Shown one piece after another: positions 1-8,191 of a stretch of DNA of 64,000 bases. The stretch comes from Rhodomicrobium vannielii ATCC 17100 (lineage in GTDB: Bacteria > Pseudomonadota > Alphaproteobacteria > Rhizobiales > Rhodomicrobiaceae): assembly GCF_000166055.1 (NCBI RefSeq), contig NC_014664.1, positions 2,759,501 through 2,823,500 of the forward strand. The letters run 5' to 3'. How positions within the stretch are numbered: the stretch's first letter is position 1; every line of letters starts with the position of its first letter. Both the position numbers and the translations under genes were made by a program. The notes under the pieces were generated by a model, which saw nothing but the letters and a program-made list of their open reading frames with translations, did not search any database and was not told where the DNA came from.

Positions 1-592
1 GCACTTCCGGCGGCTTGTCGAGTGCCGCCATGGCCTTGATCACCCCCAGAACCGCCGCGACAATCCCAAGTGCAGGGAAAGCCTCCGAGACGGCATGGAG
101 CGCATGATAGGGCTTCAAGCCGTCGTGCCTGATGGTCTGGATTTCCTCATCCATCAGCGCCTCGATTTCTGCTGGCCGCGCGTTCCCCATGATGTGCAGC
201 CGGGCATAGTCGCAAATGAATTGCGTCAGATCCGGCTTCGCAAGCACCTCGGGGTAATTGGCAAAAATCGATGATTTCGATGGATCGTCGATATGTTTCT
301 CGACCTCGCTCTTGGGCTTGTTCTTGAATTCCCGCATCAACGCGTAGAGAAAACCGAGAACAGCGAGGTAATCCGATTCCTTGGGTTCCGAGTTTTTGAG
401 TGCATCCACGATGCCTTTGCCTGTATCCTTGATGACCTTCATCGGATTCGCGACGATGAAGGTTCCAATGGCTGCACCGCAGATGATCAGATACTCGGCA
501 GGCTGCCAGATGACGGCGACATGCCCGCCCATCCAGACATAGCCGGCGAGCATGCAACCCAAGGTGACGAATAGTCCAAGAGCGATGGTCAC
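1..592 (-). CDS. motA: Flagellar motor stator protein MotA (3' part cut by window edge)
   Basis: MotA pairs with MotB in the inner membrane to make the ion-conducting stator that turns the flagellum. The visible N-terminal ~197 residues begin VTIALGLFVTLGCMLAGY and include an HVAVIWQPAEYLIICG segment and a GAAIGTFIVANPMK stretch, which match the first two membrane helices and the start of the cytoplasmic loop of alphaproteobacterial MotA. Near the left edge, FPALGIVAAVLGVIKAMA is the third helix. The gene runs off the window, so the last helix and C-terminus are missing. I chose the GTG at 592 because it sits behind a GAGGATT ribosome site and the resulting N-terminus aligns with the family. 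MotB and MotC lie about 29 kb away in the same cluster. Confidence 0.93.
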   Translation of the reverse strand, partial: MTIALGLFVTLGCMLAGYVWMGGHVAVIWQPAEYLIICGAAIGTFIVANPMKVIKDTGKGIVDALKNSEPKESDYLAVLGFLYALMREFKNKPKSEVEKHIDDPSKSSIFANYPEVLAKPDLTQFICDYARLHIMGNARPAEIEALMDEEIQTIRHDGLKPYHALHAVSEAFPALGIVAAVLGVIKAMAALDKPPEV

Positions 593-655
593 AATCTTAA
601 TCCTCTTCAGGTTGCATCATGGCTGAGTCGCTTGCGCCGGGCTGACCCCGCGTCG

Positions 656-1450
656 CTAGCGCCAAGCTCCGCCGAGCGAGAGACCTTGCACACTGGAAAG
701 AAGGTCGACGCTGAACGACACCACGCCGTTGCTGGATGATGTCCCGAACAGCGCGCTGACATAGTCGCTGGCGGTGTTGTTGTTCTCCGAATCGTACAAC
801 GTGGAAAATTTGGCGATAAAGCTCGTCAGCTTCTGAGGATCTTTGAAGTCGTTGAGATCCAGTGCCTTGGAGAGAAGCGAGGCCTGCTTGTCGATATTCA
901 TCGCCGCCGTGTATTCGGAGAGGCCGAGCGCTGTATAGACGGTCTTCAAAAGCGTCTTGTCGGCGAGGATATCATACACACTGTCGATCTTCGACGCGTT
1001 CCGGTAGAAATAAAGCGCCATCTGAGCGCCTTCGTTTGTCTCGCCCTGCTTTTCTTCCAAAGTTTGGGCAAGATACAGATCTACGACATCGTTCTGGACC
1101 GCGTCTGAGGTCGTGGTCGATGTGCCGTTCTCCTCGAAGTTGAAGGTTTTGGCGAGTTCCGTGACTCCGAGCTTGCCAAGCTTGGACGAAAGGCTGCCTT
1201 TATCCGTGCCTTCGGACAGCACTTTTTTGTACAACGCCTTTGCGTAAACCTCGTCTCCGAGGCCATATGCAGTCAGCGCGTAGGAGAACAGCTTGTAGTC
1301 GCCGACGAGTTCATCAGCGGACGTGATATTGCCGATGTTGGCTTTGTAATATTCGGTCTGACTAGCCACGGAAGGTTCGGCCGCGGTGATCTCGGTCCAC
1401 TTGCTGTAGTTATTTGAGATCGAAAGAAACGTCGTAAGTGTGGAAGTCAT
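656..1450 (-). CDS. DUF1217 domain flagellar-cluster protein
   Basis: This 264-residue protein belongs to the DUF1217 family, which is regularly found in alphaproteobacterial flagellar loci and has no settled function. It is helical and rich in Ser, Thr and Asn, with no signal peptide or membrane segment. Recognisable blocks are an N-terminal SISNNYSKW stretch, repeated NIxxxDEL/ALGLSEY-type helical modules, and a C-terminal DYVSALFGTSSS region. The ATG at 1450 has a strong AGGAGG site 9 bp upstream. It lies between the MCP-like gene (12 bp upstream) and motA, so it may be the penultimate gene of the che transcript. The secretion-substrate-like composition suggests an extracellular or assembly-linked role, but that is inference. 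Confidence 0.8.
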   Translation of the reverse strand: MTSTLTTFLSISNNYSKWTEITAAEPSVASQTEYYKANIGNITSADELVGDYKLFSYALTAYGLGDEVYAKALYKKVLSEGTDKGSLSSKLGKLGVTELAKTFNFEENGTSTTTSDAVQNDVVDLYLAQTLEEKQGETNEGAQMALYFYRNASKIDSVYDILADKTLLKTVYTALGLSEYTAAMNIDKQASLLSKALDLNDFKDPQKLTSFIAKFSTLYDSENNNTASDYVSALFGTSSSNGVVSFSVDLLSSVQGLSLGGAWR

Positions 1451-1462
1451 GATGCAAGCCTC

Positions 1463-2566
1463 CTAAAAGAGCTGAACCTGGCCGTCGCCAAAAGCCTCTG
1501 CGGATGGTTCCGGTTTGCTGCGGTCGATAGGGAGGCCGGTCGCGTCCGCGAAACGCTCGCGCATTCCACTCAGGCAGAATGTCCGGGCGACCTCTTCGAG
1601 CAGTGCCGTTGCATGCGGGGGAGCGGCGGAAACGCGCGTTTCAGCAAAGCCTTCCTTTACGAGGTCGGCGTTCTTCACGGCGAGAAGCGCAAGCGCGCCG
1701 CAGATATTCTGGATATGCTGCGTGACGCGGTCCTGGAATTGCAGCTCCCTCACCGCGCAGGCCACCGCCTCCTCGATATGGCGCGACGAAACTCCGGTTG
1801 TGGACAGATTGCTCGAAATCGCGGCGTTCTGATCGAGCAGCCTGTCGACCATGGCGCGGATGCGTTCCTGGGCTTTTTCCTTCTCGTGCGACATGTCGAT
1901 GGAAGAAATTTCCTTGAGCAGCAGATCGCCGCGCTGAACGCCTTCCGCCACCTCGGACATCTGGCGCTTGATGGTGTCCGACAGTGTGTTGACGCTGCGC
2001 GCCAGGTCGCCAATCTCCGTTGCGACCACCACGAACCCCCGCCCGGCGCTGCCCGCGCGCGCCGCCTCGATCTTGGCGTTGAGCGAAAGCAGGTTCGTCC
2101 GCTTGTTGATTTTCTCGATCTGCGCCAGCGACTTCTGCATCGACTGCACTTTTTGCTGGACATCGTCGAGCGCCGACACGAGCGCCGTGGCCCCCGATGA
2201 CAAGCGAATGATCTTGTCGAACAGCTGATTGAAGATCGAAGCGATGTTCGTCGCGAGTTCCGGGAGGGCGACGGTCGCGCCGTTCAGTTCGATGGAACTT
2301 TCGGCGTCCAGCAGTTCCTGAACGGACTGGATCTGCCCGCGCGCCGTCGAGGCGATGTCCTGAAAGCGACCGACGAGAGTTTGCACGGTCGTTTCGATGT
2401 CCCGCGAGGTATCGGACAGTTCACTGACGAGCGCCTTCAGCGACACCTCCTGCACGGCGGCGGAGTCGAGCGCTTTTCGAAGGAACCCGTCTTCATAGTC
2501 GGCGCCATCAGCTTCGAGCGAAACAAGTGTGGCGGGGCTGATGGCATGCGCGGTGGGGAGAGTCAT
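1463..2566 (-). CDS. Soluble MCP-signalling-domain protein with C-terminal CheZ-like D-x3-Q motif
   Basis: This 367-residue protein has no membrane segment. Residues about 100-270 are predicted coiled coil and include the MCP hairpin tip (RTNLLSLNAKIEAARAG, GFVVVATEIGDLAR at about 156-190), which in chemoreceptors contacts CheA and CheW. There is no recognisable ligand-binding domain. Near residues 274-283 is the motif LQFQDRVTQ, where D279 and Q283 have the spacing of the catalytic Asp and Gln of CheZ. The ATG at 2566 overlaps the cheB stop (ATGA), so translation is probably coupled to cheB. A longer in-frame ORF reaches 2740, but that part lies wholly over cheB and is an artefact. It could be a cytosolic receptor, an adaptor or a phosphatase; the MCP family assignment is firm. 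Confidence 0.85.
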   Translation of the reverse strand: MTLPTAHAISPATLVSLEADGADYEDGFLRKALDSAAVQEVSLKALVSELSDTSRDIETTVQTLVGRFQDIASTARGQIQSVQELLDAESSIELNGATVALPELATNIASIFNQLFDKIIRLSSGATALVSALDDVQQKVQSMQKSLAQIEKINKRTNLLSLNAKIEAARAGSAGRGFVVVATEIGDLARSVNTLSDTIKRQMSEVAEGVQRGDLLLKEISSIDMSHEKEKAQERIRAMVDRLLDQNAAISSNLSTTGVSSRHIEEAVACAVRELQFQDRVTQHIQNICGALALLAVKNADLVKEGFAETRVSAAPPHATALLEEVARTFCLSGMRERFADATGLPIDRSKPEPSAEAFGDGQVQLF

Positions 2567-3666
2567 TTCGCGTCTCTGCTGTTCGAGGAAATCCCATGAG
2601 GCTGAGCGGCGGCGGCTCGCTTTCGACGGCCTTCGCCGCTCAGGAGCGCCATGATCTGCCCCGCCATATCGGAGAGCGCGATTTCGGCCTCGACCGCACC
2701 GCGCTGGAAAGCTACTTTCGGCATGCCGTACACCACGCAACTCGCCTCATCCTGCCCGAGTGTGCGGGCGCCCATTTTGCGCATGGCGAGCAGTCCATCC
2801 GCGCCATCCCGGCCCATTCCCGTGAGGATGACGCCGATGGCCTCGGGCCCTGCCTTCTCGGCGACCGAGAAAAACAGGGTGTCGACCGAGGGACAGTGGC
2901 CGTTCACCCGGTCATTGCCATCGACGATGCAGACGTAGTGCGTCGCGGATCGCTTGATGCGCAGATGCGCGTGACCCGGCGCGATATAGGCATGGCCGGG
3001 CAAAACCACGTCGCCGGTCTCGGCCTCCTTCACCTTCACGGCGCAAACGTCGTCGAGGCGGCGCGCGAAGCTTGCCGTGAACTTTGGCGGCATGTGCAGC
3101 GTAATGACGATGCCCGGGCTGTCCGCTGGCATCGCCCGCAGGATATGGTTGATCGCTTCCACGCCGCCGGTCGATGCACCGATGGCGATGATCCTCTCGA
3201 GAGGATAAGGCCCGCATCGGACGGCTGGCTTTGAGGGCAACGGCATCTGCCGCACGCGCGATCTCGCCGCCGCCTTGACCTTGGCGATGATTTCGGCCTG
3301 CCTTTCCGCGAGCCCTATCTGGAGCGCCCCGTCAGGCTTGGTCAGAAAGTCGACCGCCCCCAGTTCGAGCGCCCGAAGCGTCACGTCCGCCCCTTCACGC
3401 GTGAGCGATGAGAACATCACCACGGGCATCGGGCGCAGCGACATGATCTTCTCAAGGAAAGCGATGCCGTCCATGCGCGGCATCTCCACGTCGAGGGTTA
3501 TTACATCGGGATTCAGTTCCTTGATCTTTTCCCGCGCGGCGAAGGGATCGTTCACCGCGCCGACGACCTCGATTTCGGGATCGGACGAAAGAATGCTCGT
3601 GATGAGCCGCCGCATGAGGGCGGAGTCATCGACAACAAGAACACGTATGGGTTTGCGCTCGGCCAT
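2563..3666 (-). CDS. cheB: Chemotaxis protein-glutamate methylesterase/glutamine deamidase CheB
   Basis: CheB removes methyl groups from receptor glutamates when CheA phosphorylates it, resetting receptor sensitivity. Residues 1-125 form a receiver domain with the DD pair at 13-14, phospho-acceptor D59 (ITLDVEMPRMDG) and K110. After a linker, the esterase domain (about 155-345) carries the catalytic triad S165 (AIGASTGG), H191 (TLHMPPKF) and D287 (GMGRDGADG). I chose the ATG at 3666, eleven bases past the cheD stop. An in-frame ATG at 3696 would add ten residues lying inside cheD. The 3' end overlaps the MCP-like gene by 4 bp. The neighbours cheD and cheR complete the adaptation set. Confidence 0.97.
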   Translation of the reverse strand: MAERKPIRVLVVDDSALMRRLITSILSSDPEIEVVGAVNDPFAAREKIKELNPDVITLDVEMPRMDGIAFLEKIMSLRPMPVVMFSSLTREGADVTLRALELGAVDFLTKPDGALQIGLAERQAEIIAKVKAAARSRVRQMPLPSKPAVRCGPYPLERIIAIGASTGGVEAINHILRAMPADSPGIVITLHMPPKFTASFARRLDDVCAVKVKEAETGDVVLPGHAYIAPGHAHLRIKRSATHYVCIVDGNDRVNGHCPSVDTLFFSVAEKAGPEAIGVILTGMGRDGADGLLAMRKMGARTLGQDEASCVVYGMPKVAFQRGAVEAEIALSDMAGQIMALLSGEGRRKRAAAAQPHGISSNSRDAK

Positions 3667-3676
3667 GGATTCGGTC

Positions 3677-4291
3677 TCAGTCAAACAATTGCACATCGCC
3701 GCCGACGTGCTGCCCTTCGAGGGTCACGCCAAAACGACGTTCCTCCTCGGCGACCTGCGCCTTCTGCGTGCCGCGCAAGAATAACCTTGCAACCTTGCCT
3801 GTGTATGGGGTGTAGCAAATCCAGCGCCCGAGAACGCCGCCGAGGTCGCTTGCTGCCACATGCAGCGCCTCATCCTTCACGTAGCGCCGCGCGAAACTCG
3901 CGTTCTTGTCGCCGATCAACGTCGCCCCGCCGAAGAAATTCGCCCCTCCGAACAGCTTGACCTCGAGTCGCGAGCGGTGACCTCCCGCCTTGAGGATCTT
4001 GTTGATCAGTTCCTCCATCGCGAAGTTCCCGTAGCGATTGGCCTCGCTCAGCATGTCGCCCCATTGCCCCGTCTCGCTTTCGGGGAGCATGAAGTGGTTC
4101 ATGCCACCGATGCCCGCCGTAACGTCACGGATGCAGGCGGAGACGCAGGAGCCAAGCACGGTGACGATGGATTCATCCTTGTCCCCCGCGATGTAGGTCT
4201 CGCCTGGCAGGATGCGCACCGCATGGGTGCCGAGCCGGTGGACGTAAACCCGCGATCGCGGATAGTGAACGGCGCGCCTGAGTGCTGTCAT
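3677..4291 (-). CDS. cheD: Chemoreceptor glutamine deamidase CheD
   Basis: CheD deamidates specific receptor glutamines and, in some systems, works with a CheC-type phosphatase. The 204-residue protein shows the family catalytic Cys in VLGSCVSACI (C49) and the His in GGMNHFMLP (H66), followed by the KLFGGANFFGG loop. The gene overlaps the cheR stop by 4 bp and cheB follows directly, so cheR-cheD-cheB are probably translationally coupled. The N-terminal 20 residues are basic and poorly conserved, so a slightly later start cannot be excluded. No cheC is visible in the window. Confidence 0.95.
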   Translation of the reverse strand: MTALRRAVHYPRSRVYVHRLGTHAVRILPGETYIAGDKDESIVTVLGSCVSACIRDVTAGIGGMNHFMLPESETGQWGDMLSEANRYGNFAMEELINKILKAGGHRSRLEVKLFGGANFFGGATLIGDKNASFARRYVKDEALHVAASDLGGVLGRWICYTPYTGKVARLFLRGTQKAQVAEEERRFGVTLEGQHVGGDVQLFD

Positions 4292-5142
4292 TGTCCGATC
4301 TTTCGATAGACGGTACGTCCGCAGAGTTTGAAGCGCGTCTGATGGTCGAGCAGCGATTCGGAGTGGCCGACGAAAAGCCAGCCGCCCTCCTTGAGCTGCG
4401 CATGAAACCGTTCGATCAGTGCCGTCTTGGTCTCAGCATCGAAGTAGATCATCACGTTGCGGCAGAAGATCGCGTCGAACTTCCCGTGGAACGGCCAGGT
4501 TGTCAGCAGGTTGAGCTGCCTTATGGACACGAGATCCTGGATATTGCGTCGGACCTGCGATGAGCTGCGGTCTTCGGGACGCCGGTCGAAGAATGTCTCG
4601 CGCATCGTCGGCGGAACGCTTTCCAGGCTCGCCCGCGAATAGATGCCCGCCCTGGCCCTCTTCAGCACGTTCGTGTCGAGGTCGGTGGCAAGTACGCGCA
4701 GATCCCAGTCGGCCATCGTCTCCCGTTGAAGCGCGGCGGCGACCATTGCGATGGAATAAGGTTCCTCGCCGGAGGAGCAGCCAGCCGACCACAGGCGGAT
4801 GTGCGGGCGCTCTCCGTTTCTGCGCTGCGCGGCCGGCGTGAGGATCTGCTCCCTCAGGAAATCGAAATGGTGCGCTTCCCGGAAGAATTTTGTGAGGTTC
4901 GTCGTGATGGCGTCGATCAGAAAACCGACCTCGCGGTCTCCTTCCCTGCCTTTCAGCAGTGCGCAATAGTCCCGGAAGGAGCGGAGACCCAGCACGCGCA
5001 GACGCCGCGAAAGCCGTGAATAGGTCATATCGCGCTTGTGCGTGTTAAGGACAATGCCGCTTCGCTCGTAAACGATGCCGACGATAGTCTGGAAATCGGC
5101 GGACGTGAAAGGAAACTCCGTGGCGGAGGAGGAACTCATCAT
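4288..5142 (-). CDS. cheR: Chemotaxis protein methyltransferase CheR
   Basis: CheR uses S-adenosylmethionine to methylate glutamates on chemoreceptors. The 284-residue form has the N-terminal helical domain (SADFQTIVGIVYERSGI), the TTNLTKFFRE segment, the SAM-binding motif RLWSAGCSSGEEPYSIAM, and the CRNVMIYF motif late in the fold. I chose the ATG at 5142 because GGAG lies 6 bp ahead and the length suits the family. The frame stays open to an ATG at 5292, only 6 bp past the receptor stop, which would add a 50-residue Pro/Ala/Ser-rich tail of doubtful reality; ATG 5154 is another option. The receptor immediately upstream ends in a pentapeptide of the kind CheR binds. Confidence 0.95.
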   Translation of the reverse strand: MMSSSSATEFPFTSADFQTIVGIVYERSGIVLNTHKRDMTYSRLSRRLRVLGLRSFRDYCALLKGREGDREVGFLIDAITTNLTKFFREAHHFDFLREQILTPAAQRRNGERPHIRLWSAGCSSGEEPYSIAMVAAALQRETMADWDLRVLATDLDTNVLKRARAGIYSRASLESVPPTMRETFFDRRPEDRSSSQVRRNIQDLVSIRQLNLLTTWPFHGKFDAIFCRNVMIYFDAETKTALIERFHAQLKEGGWLFVGHSESLLDHQTRFKLCGRTVYRKIGQ

Positions 5143-5298
5143 TCCCGGCTCCATTAGCTCGGCTTTTACTCGCATGGCACTATCTGTGTTAGAGGCTGAT
5201 GCCGCTTCACGTGGCTGGATACTGTCTGGAGGAAGTGCCGGGGCGAACCCCGACACTTCAGGTGGCGCGGATGTCAGGCTCCGCGACGGCATCGGCGA

Positions 5299-7578
5299 TC
5301 AGAACTCGTGCCAGTCATTTTCTTCGGTGGCGGCTTTCGAGCGCGTGCCACAGTACTGGGCGCTTGCTCCATTGGCGCGATGAGCCCCGTTCGCCTTCGG
5401 TTCGCCCGCCCGGGGAGACCGCTTTTGCTGAACCGTCTTCGGAGCCACCGATCTTGCTGCGGCTGGCGCTCCCGCTTCGTTTTCAAGTCGGAACGCCGAA
5501 AGCCGCTCGAACATGGCCTCCGCCTCGCTCTGGAGAGTGCGGCTCGACGCGGCGGCTTCCTCCACAAGCGCGGCGTTCTGCTGCGTCATCTGATCCATCT
5601 GCGCCACGGCCTTGTTGATCTCGGAGACCCCAGTCGACTGCTCTTTTGTCGCCGCGGCGATTTCGGAGACGATATCGGCCGCGCCGTTGATGGAGACAAC
5701 AATCTCCTGAAGCGCCGTGCCGGTATCCGCGACGAGCTTCACGCCATCCTTCACCTGACGTCCGCTCTCGACGATAAGCGCCTTGATGTCCTTCGCCGCG
5801 ACCGAACTGCGCTGCGCCAGCGAGCGGACCTCCGACGCCACAACGGCAAAGCCCTTGCCCGCATCCCCGGCGCGCGCGGCCTCAACTGCAGCGTTCAAGG
5901 CGAGGAGATTTGTCTGGAAGGCAATCTCGTCGATGACGCTGATGATGTCAGAGATCTTGTTCGACGAGTGCTCGATGGCCGACATGGCGGTGACTGCCTT
6001 TGCCACCACGGAACCGCCATCGCTCGCAAGCGTGCGCGCATTTACGCTGAACTGGTTCGCCCGGCCGGCATTGTCGGCGTTGTTCCTGATGGTCGACGCC
6101 ATTTCTTCCATCGAAGCAGCCGTTTCTTCCAGGCTCGACGCCTGCTGCTCCGTCCGCTGCGAAAGGTCGTTCGTGCCGGTCGCGATTTCGGCGGTGGCGG
6201 CGGCGATGGTCGACGAGGCATTCAGGATCGAGCCGATGATGGCCGACATCTCATCAAGAAAGCCATTGATTCCGATGGACAACTCATGCAGATCCCCGTT
6301 TTTCCCGTCGATCGGAACGCGGCGGGTCAAGTCCGATTCCTTTGCGGCCTGGATGACGCCGCGGATATCGGCCACGGTTTTGACGAGTTGAGCCTCGGTT
6401 ATTTTCTGCTGGGTGATATCCGTGGCAAATTCAACGATCTTTATGGGTTTGCCATTGAAGTCCAGGACCGGGTTATAGCTGGCCTGAAGCCAGAACACGC
6501 GCCCGTTCTTGCCGATGCGGCGGAACTGCCCGCTGTAGGCTTCGCCGCGGCGAAGGCGATCCCAAATTGCCCGAACCTCGTTCGATCCCCGCAACTCCTG
6601 ATCGAGAAACATGTCGTGGTCGTGGCCTCGGACTTCCTCAAGCGTATAGCCAGCCATCGTCAGGAAATTCTCGTTGGCGTGCAGAACCTTGCCGTCGAGA
6701 CTGAACTCGATGACCACCTGATTCTTGTTGATGGCGGCAAGCTGCGCTTCGTAGTTGAGATTTGCCTTTTTCTGCTCGGTGATGTCCGTCACGTGAGCGA
6801 CGATCTTCACTGGCTTCCCGTTGTGGTCGAAAACGGGATTGTAGCTCGCCGCGATCCAGACCTCCCGGCCGCCCTTGGCGATGCGCTTGCCTTCCCCGCG
6901 AAAGAATTCCGCCCGCTCGAATTTCTGCACAAAGCTCCGATAGGCTTCGGTGCCGCGAATTTCGGGGTCCACGAGCATGCTGTGATGCTGTCCCACGATC
7001 TCGTTCAGCGTAAAGCCCATGATATTGAGGTAGTTGGGGTTCGCCGTGATGACGTGACCGTCGAGCGTAAACTCGATGATCGCGCGGAGCCTTTGACTGG
7101 CTTCCTCCTCGGCCTTCGCGCGGGAGATGATGTCGCGGATTTCCGTCACATCGGCCCATTCGAAAACATTTCCGACATAAGCGCCATCGGCTCCGTGGAT
7201 AGCGTTTATGCAAAGCTCGAAGGTATGCCCGCCGGCCTTGACGTCGGCCTTATGAGGCAGCCGCCACGGATCGTCGAGCAACCGCCGGATGTGCGTCGGC
7301 TCCTTGTGAAAGATGTCAGCGGAGACTCCCGTCATGTTATCGGGATCCAGATTTTGGGCGCGCGCTGGCAAGCGATCCCGCACCTTCCTGACAAGAGCCT
7401 TCGACGCGTCATTGACATAGATGATCTTGAAATCGCGATCGATGATCATCAGCGGATTGGAGGCGACATCTGCGAGGCGCCGCACCTGACTTAGCAACGC
7501 GTGTTCTTCCGCGATTTTCTTGTCTTTCCCGAACAGGTTTCCGGCGACTTTTTTGGCTTTGGTGCCGATATTAAACAT
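5299..7578 (-). CDS. Soluble methyl-accepting chemotaxis protein with three PAS domains
   Basis: This 759-residue cytoplasmic chemoreceptor has no membrane segment. Three PAS modules lie at about residues 28-145, 165-275 and 290-395. The second and third are near-duplicates, each ending in a SYNPVxDxNGKPxKIV...TDIT(E/Q)QK signature. A HAMP-like stretch (about 405-450) precedes the MCP signalling domain, whose tip reads [22 protein letters not shown]. The last residues, DWHEF, resemble the NWETF-type tether that recruits CheR and CheB. Position beside cheW and cheR suggests it is the operon's main receptor, comparable to IcpA in Sinorhizobium, although IcpA's sensor differs. PAS input suggests redox, energy or small-ligand sensing; the cofactor cannot be told from sequence. 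Confidence 0.95.
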   Translation of the reverse strand: MFNIGTKAKKVAGNLFGKDKKIAEEHALLSQVRRLADVASNPLMIIDRDFKIIYVNDASKALVRKVRDRLPARAQNLDPDNMTGVSADIFHKEPTHIRRLLDDPWRLPHKADVKAGGHTFELCINAIHGADGAYVGNVFEWADVTEIRDIISRAKAEEEASQRLRAIIEFTLDGHVITANPNYLNIMGFTLNEIVGQHHSMLVDPEIRGTEAYRSFVQKFERAEFFRGEGKRIAKGGREVWIAASYNPVFDHNGKPVKIVAHVTDITEQKKANLNYEAQLAAINKNQVVIEFSLDGKVLHANENFLTMAGYTLEEVRGHDHDMFLDQELRGSNEVRAIWDRLRRGEAYSGQFRRIGKNGRVFWLQASYNPVLDFNGKPIKIVEFATDITQQKITEAQLVKTVADIRGVIQAAKESDLTRRVPIDGKNGDLHELSIGINGFLDEMSAIIGSILNASSTIAAATAEIATGTNDLSQRTEQQASSLEETAASMEEMASTIRNNADNAGRANQFSVNARTLASDGGSVVAKAVTAMSAIEHSSNKISDIISVIDEIAFQTNLLALNAAVEAARAGDAGKGFAVVASEVRSLAQRSSVAAKDIKALIVESGRQVKDGVKLVADTGTALQEIVVSINGAADIVSEIAAATKEQSTGVSEINKAVAQMDQMTQQNAALVEEAAASSRTLQSEAEAMFERLSAFRLENEAGAPAAARSVAPKTVQQKRSPRAGEPKANGAHRANGASAQYCGTRSKAATEENDWHEF

Positions 7579-7632
7579 GATGGAACCTTTTTCCGATGAT
7601 TTTTGACTGCTTTTATCGCGGGAAGCGTTGCA

Positions 7633-8160
7633 TTACTGGACTGAGGCTTCTTCGATTTCGAGTGTCGCGTCGGCGTAGTCTCGCTGGAAGAGGTGTTCGA
7701 GCGAGAGGACGACCACCATCGTTCCGTCTACGGACACGATGCCGGAAAGGAACTCCGCCACGACGCCGCGATCCATTTCAGGAACAGGGCGTATTTCCGA
7801 AGTCTCGATCGTCAGAATGTCGGATACGGCGTCCACGAGAAGGCCAACCGTCCGGTCGCGGATCGCCACGATGATGACGATTTTGGACTTGGCCGCTTCC
7901 GTCGCACCCGTGCCGAAACGCAATTTCAGATCGTAGACGGGGATGATCGTTCCCCTCAGGTTCATCACACCAAGAACGTAGTCGGGCTGATTGGGTAGCG
8001 AGGTCGTGCCGCTCCATCCGCGGATTTCGCGGACAGCGGTAATGTCGATGGCGTATTCCTCGCCGCCGATGGAAAAACTGATGAACTGCTGCGACGCACC
8101 GTCGCTTGACGATCCGTCTACGGATTTTTTTTTCGGGATTGCGGATGCCGCTTCGGTCAT
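7633..8160 (-). CDS. cheW: Chemotaxis coupling protein CheW
   Basis: CheW bridges chemoreceptors to CheA. The 175-residue protein carries the CheW fold from about residue 25, with FSIGGEEYAIDITAVREI, the conserved VMNLRGTIIPVYDLK strand pair and the VGLLVDAVSDIL segment. The ATG at 8160 is chosen because a GAGAGA element precedes it and the N-terminus starts just before the fold; the frame is open to 8337 but that part overlaps cheA. Near the start a run of nine adenines in the coding strand (8125-8133) encodes a Lys-Lys-Lys stretch. It lies 31 bp after the cheA stop. Confidence 0.96.
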   Translation of the reverse strand: MTEAASAIPKKKSVDGSSSDGASQQFISFSIGGEEYAIDITAVREIRGWSGTTSLPNQPDYVLGVMNLRGTIIPVYDLKLRFGTGATEAAKSKIVIIVAIRDRTVGLLVDAVSDILTIETSEIRPVPEMDRGVVAEFLSGIVSVDGTMVVVLSLEHLFQRDYADATLEIEEASVQ

Positions 8161-8191
8161 GTTCGTTTCTCTCTGCAACGATGTTCGGGAT

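Noticed and set aside
5308-7494. A 728-codon open frame on the plus strand opposite the three-PAS receptor
   Set aside because: The receptor on the minus strand has clear domains; the antisense frame has none and reflects GC-rich codon bias.
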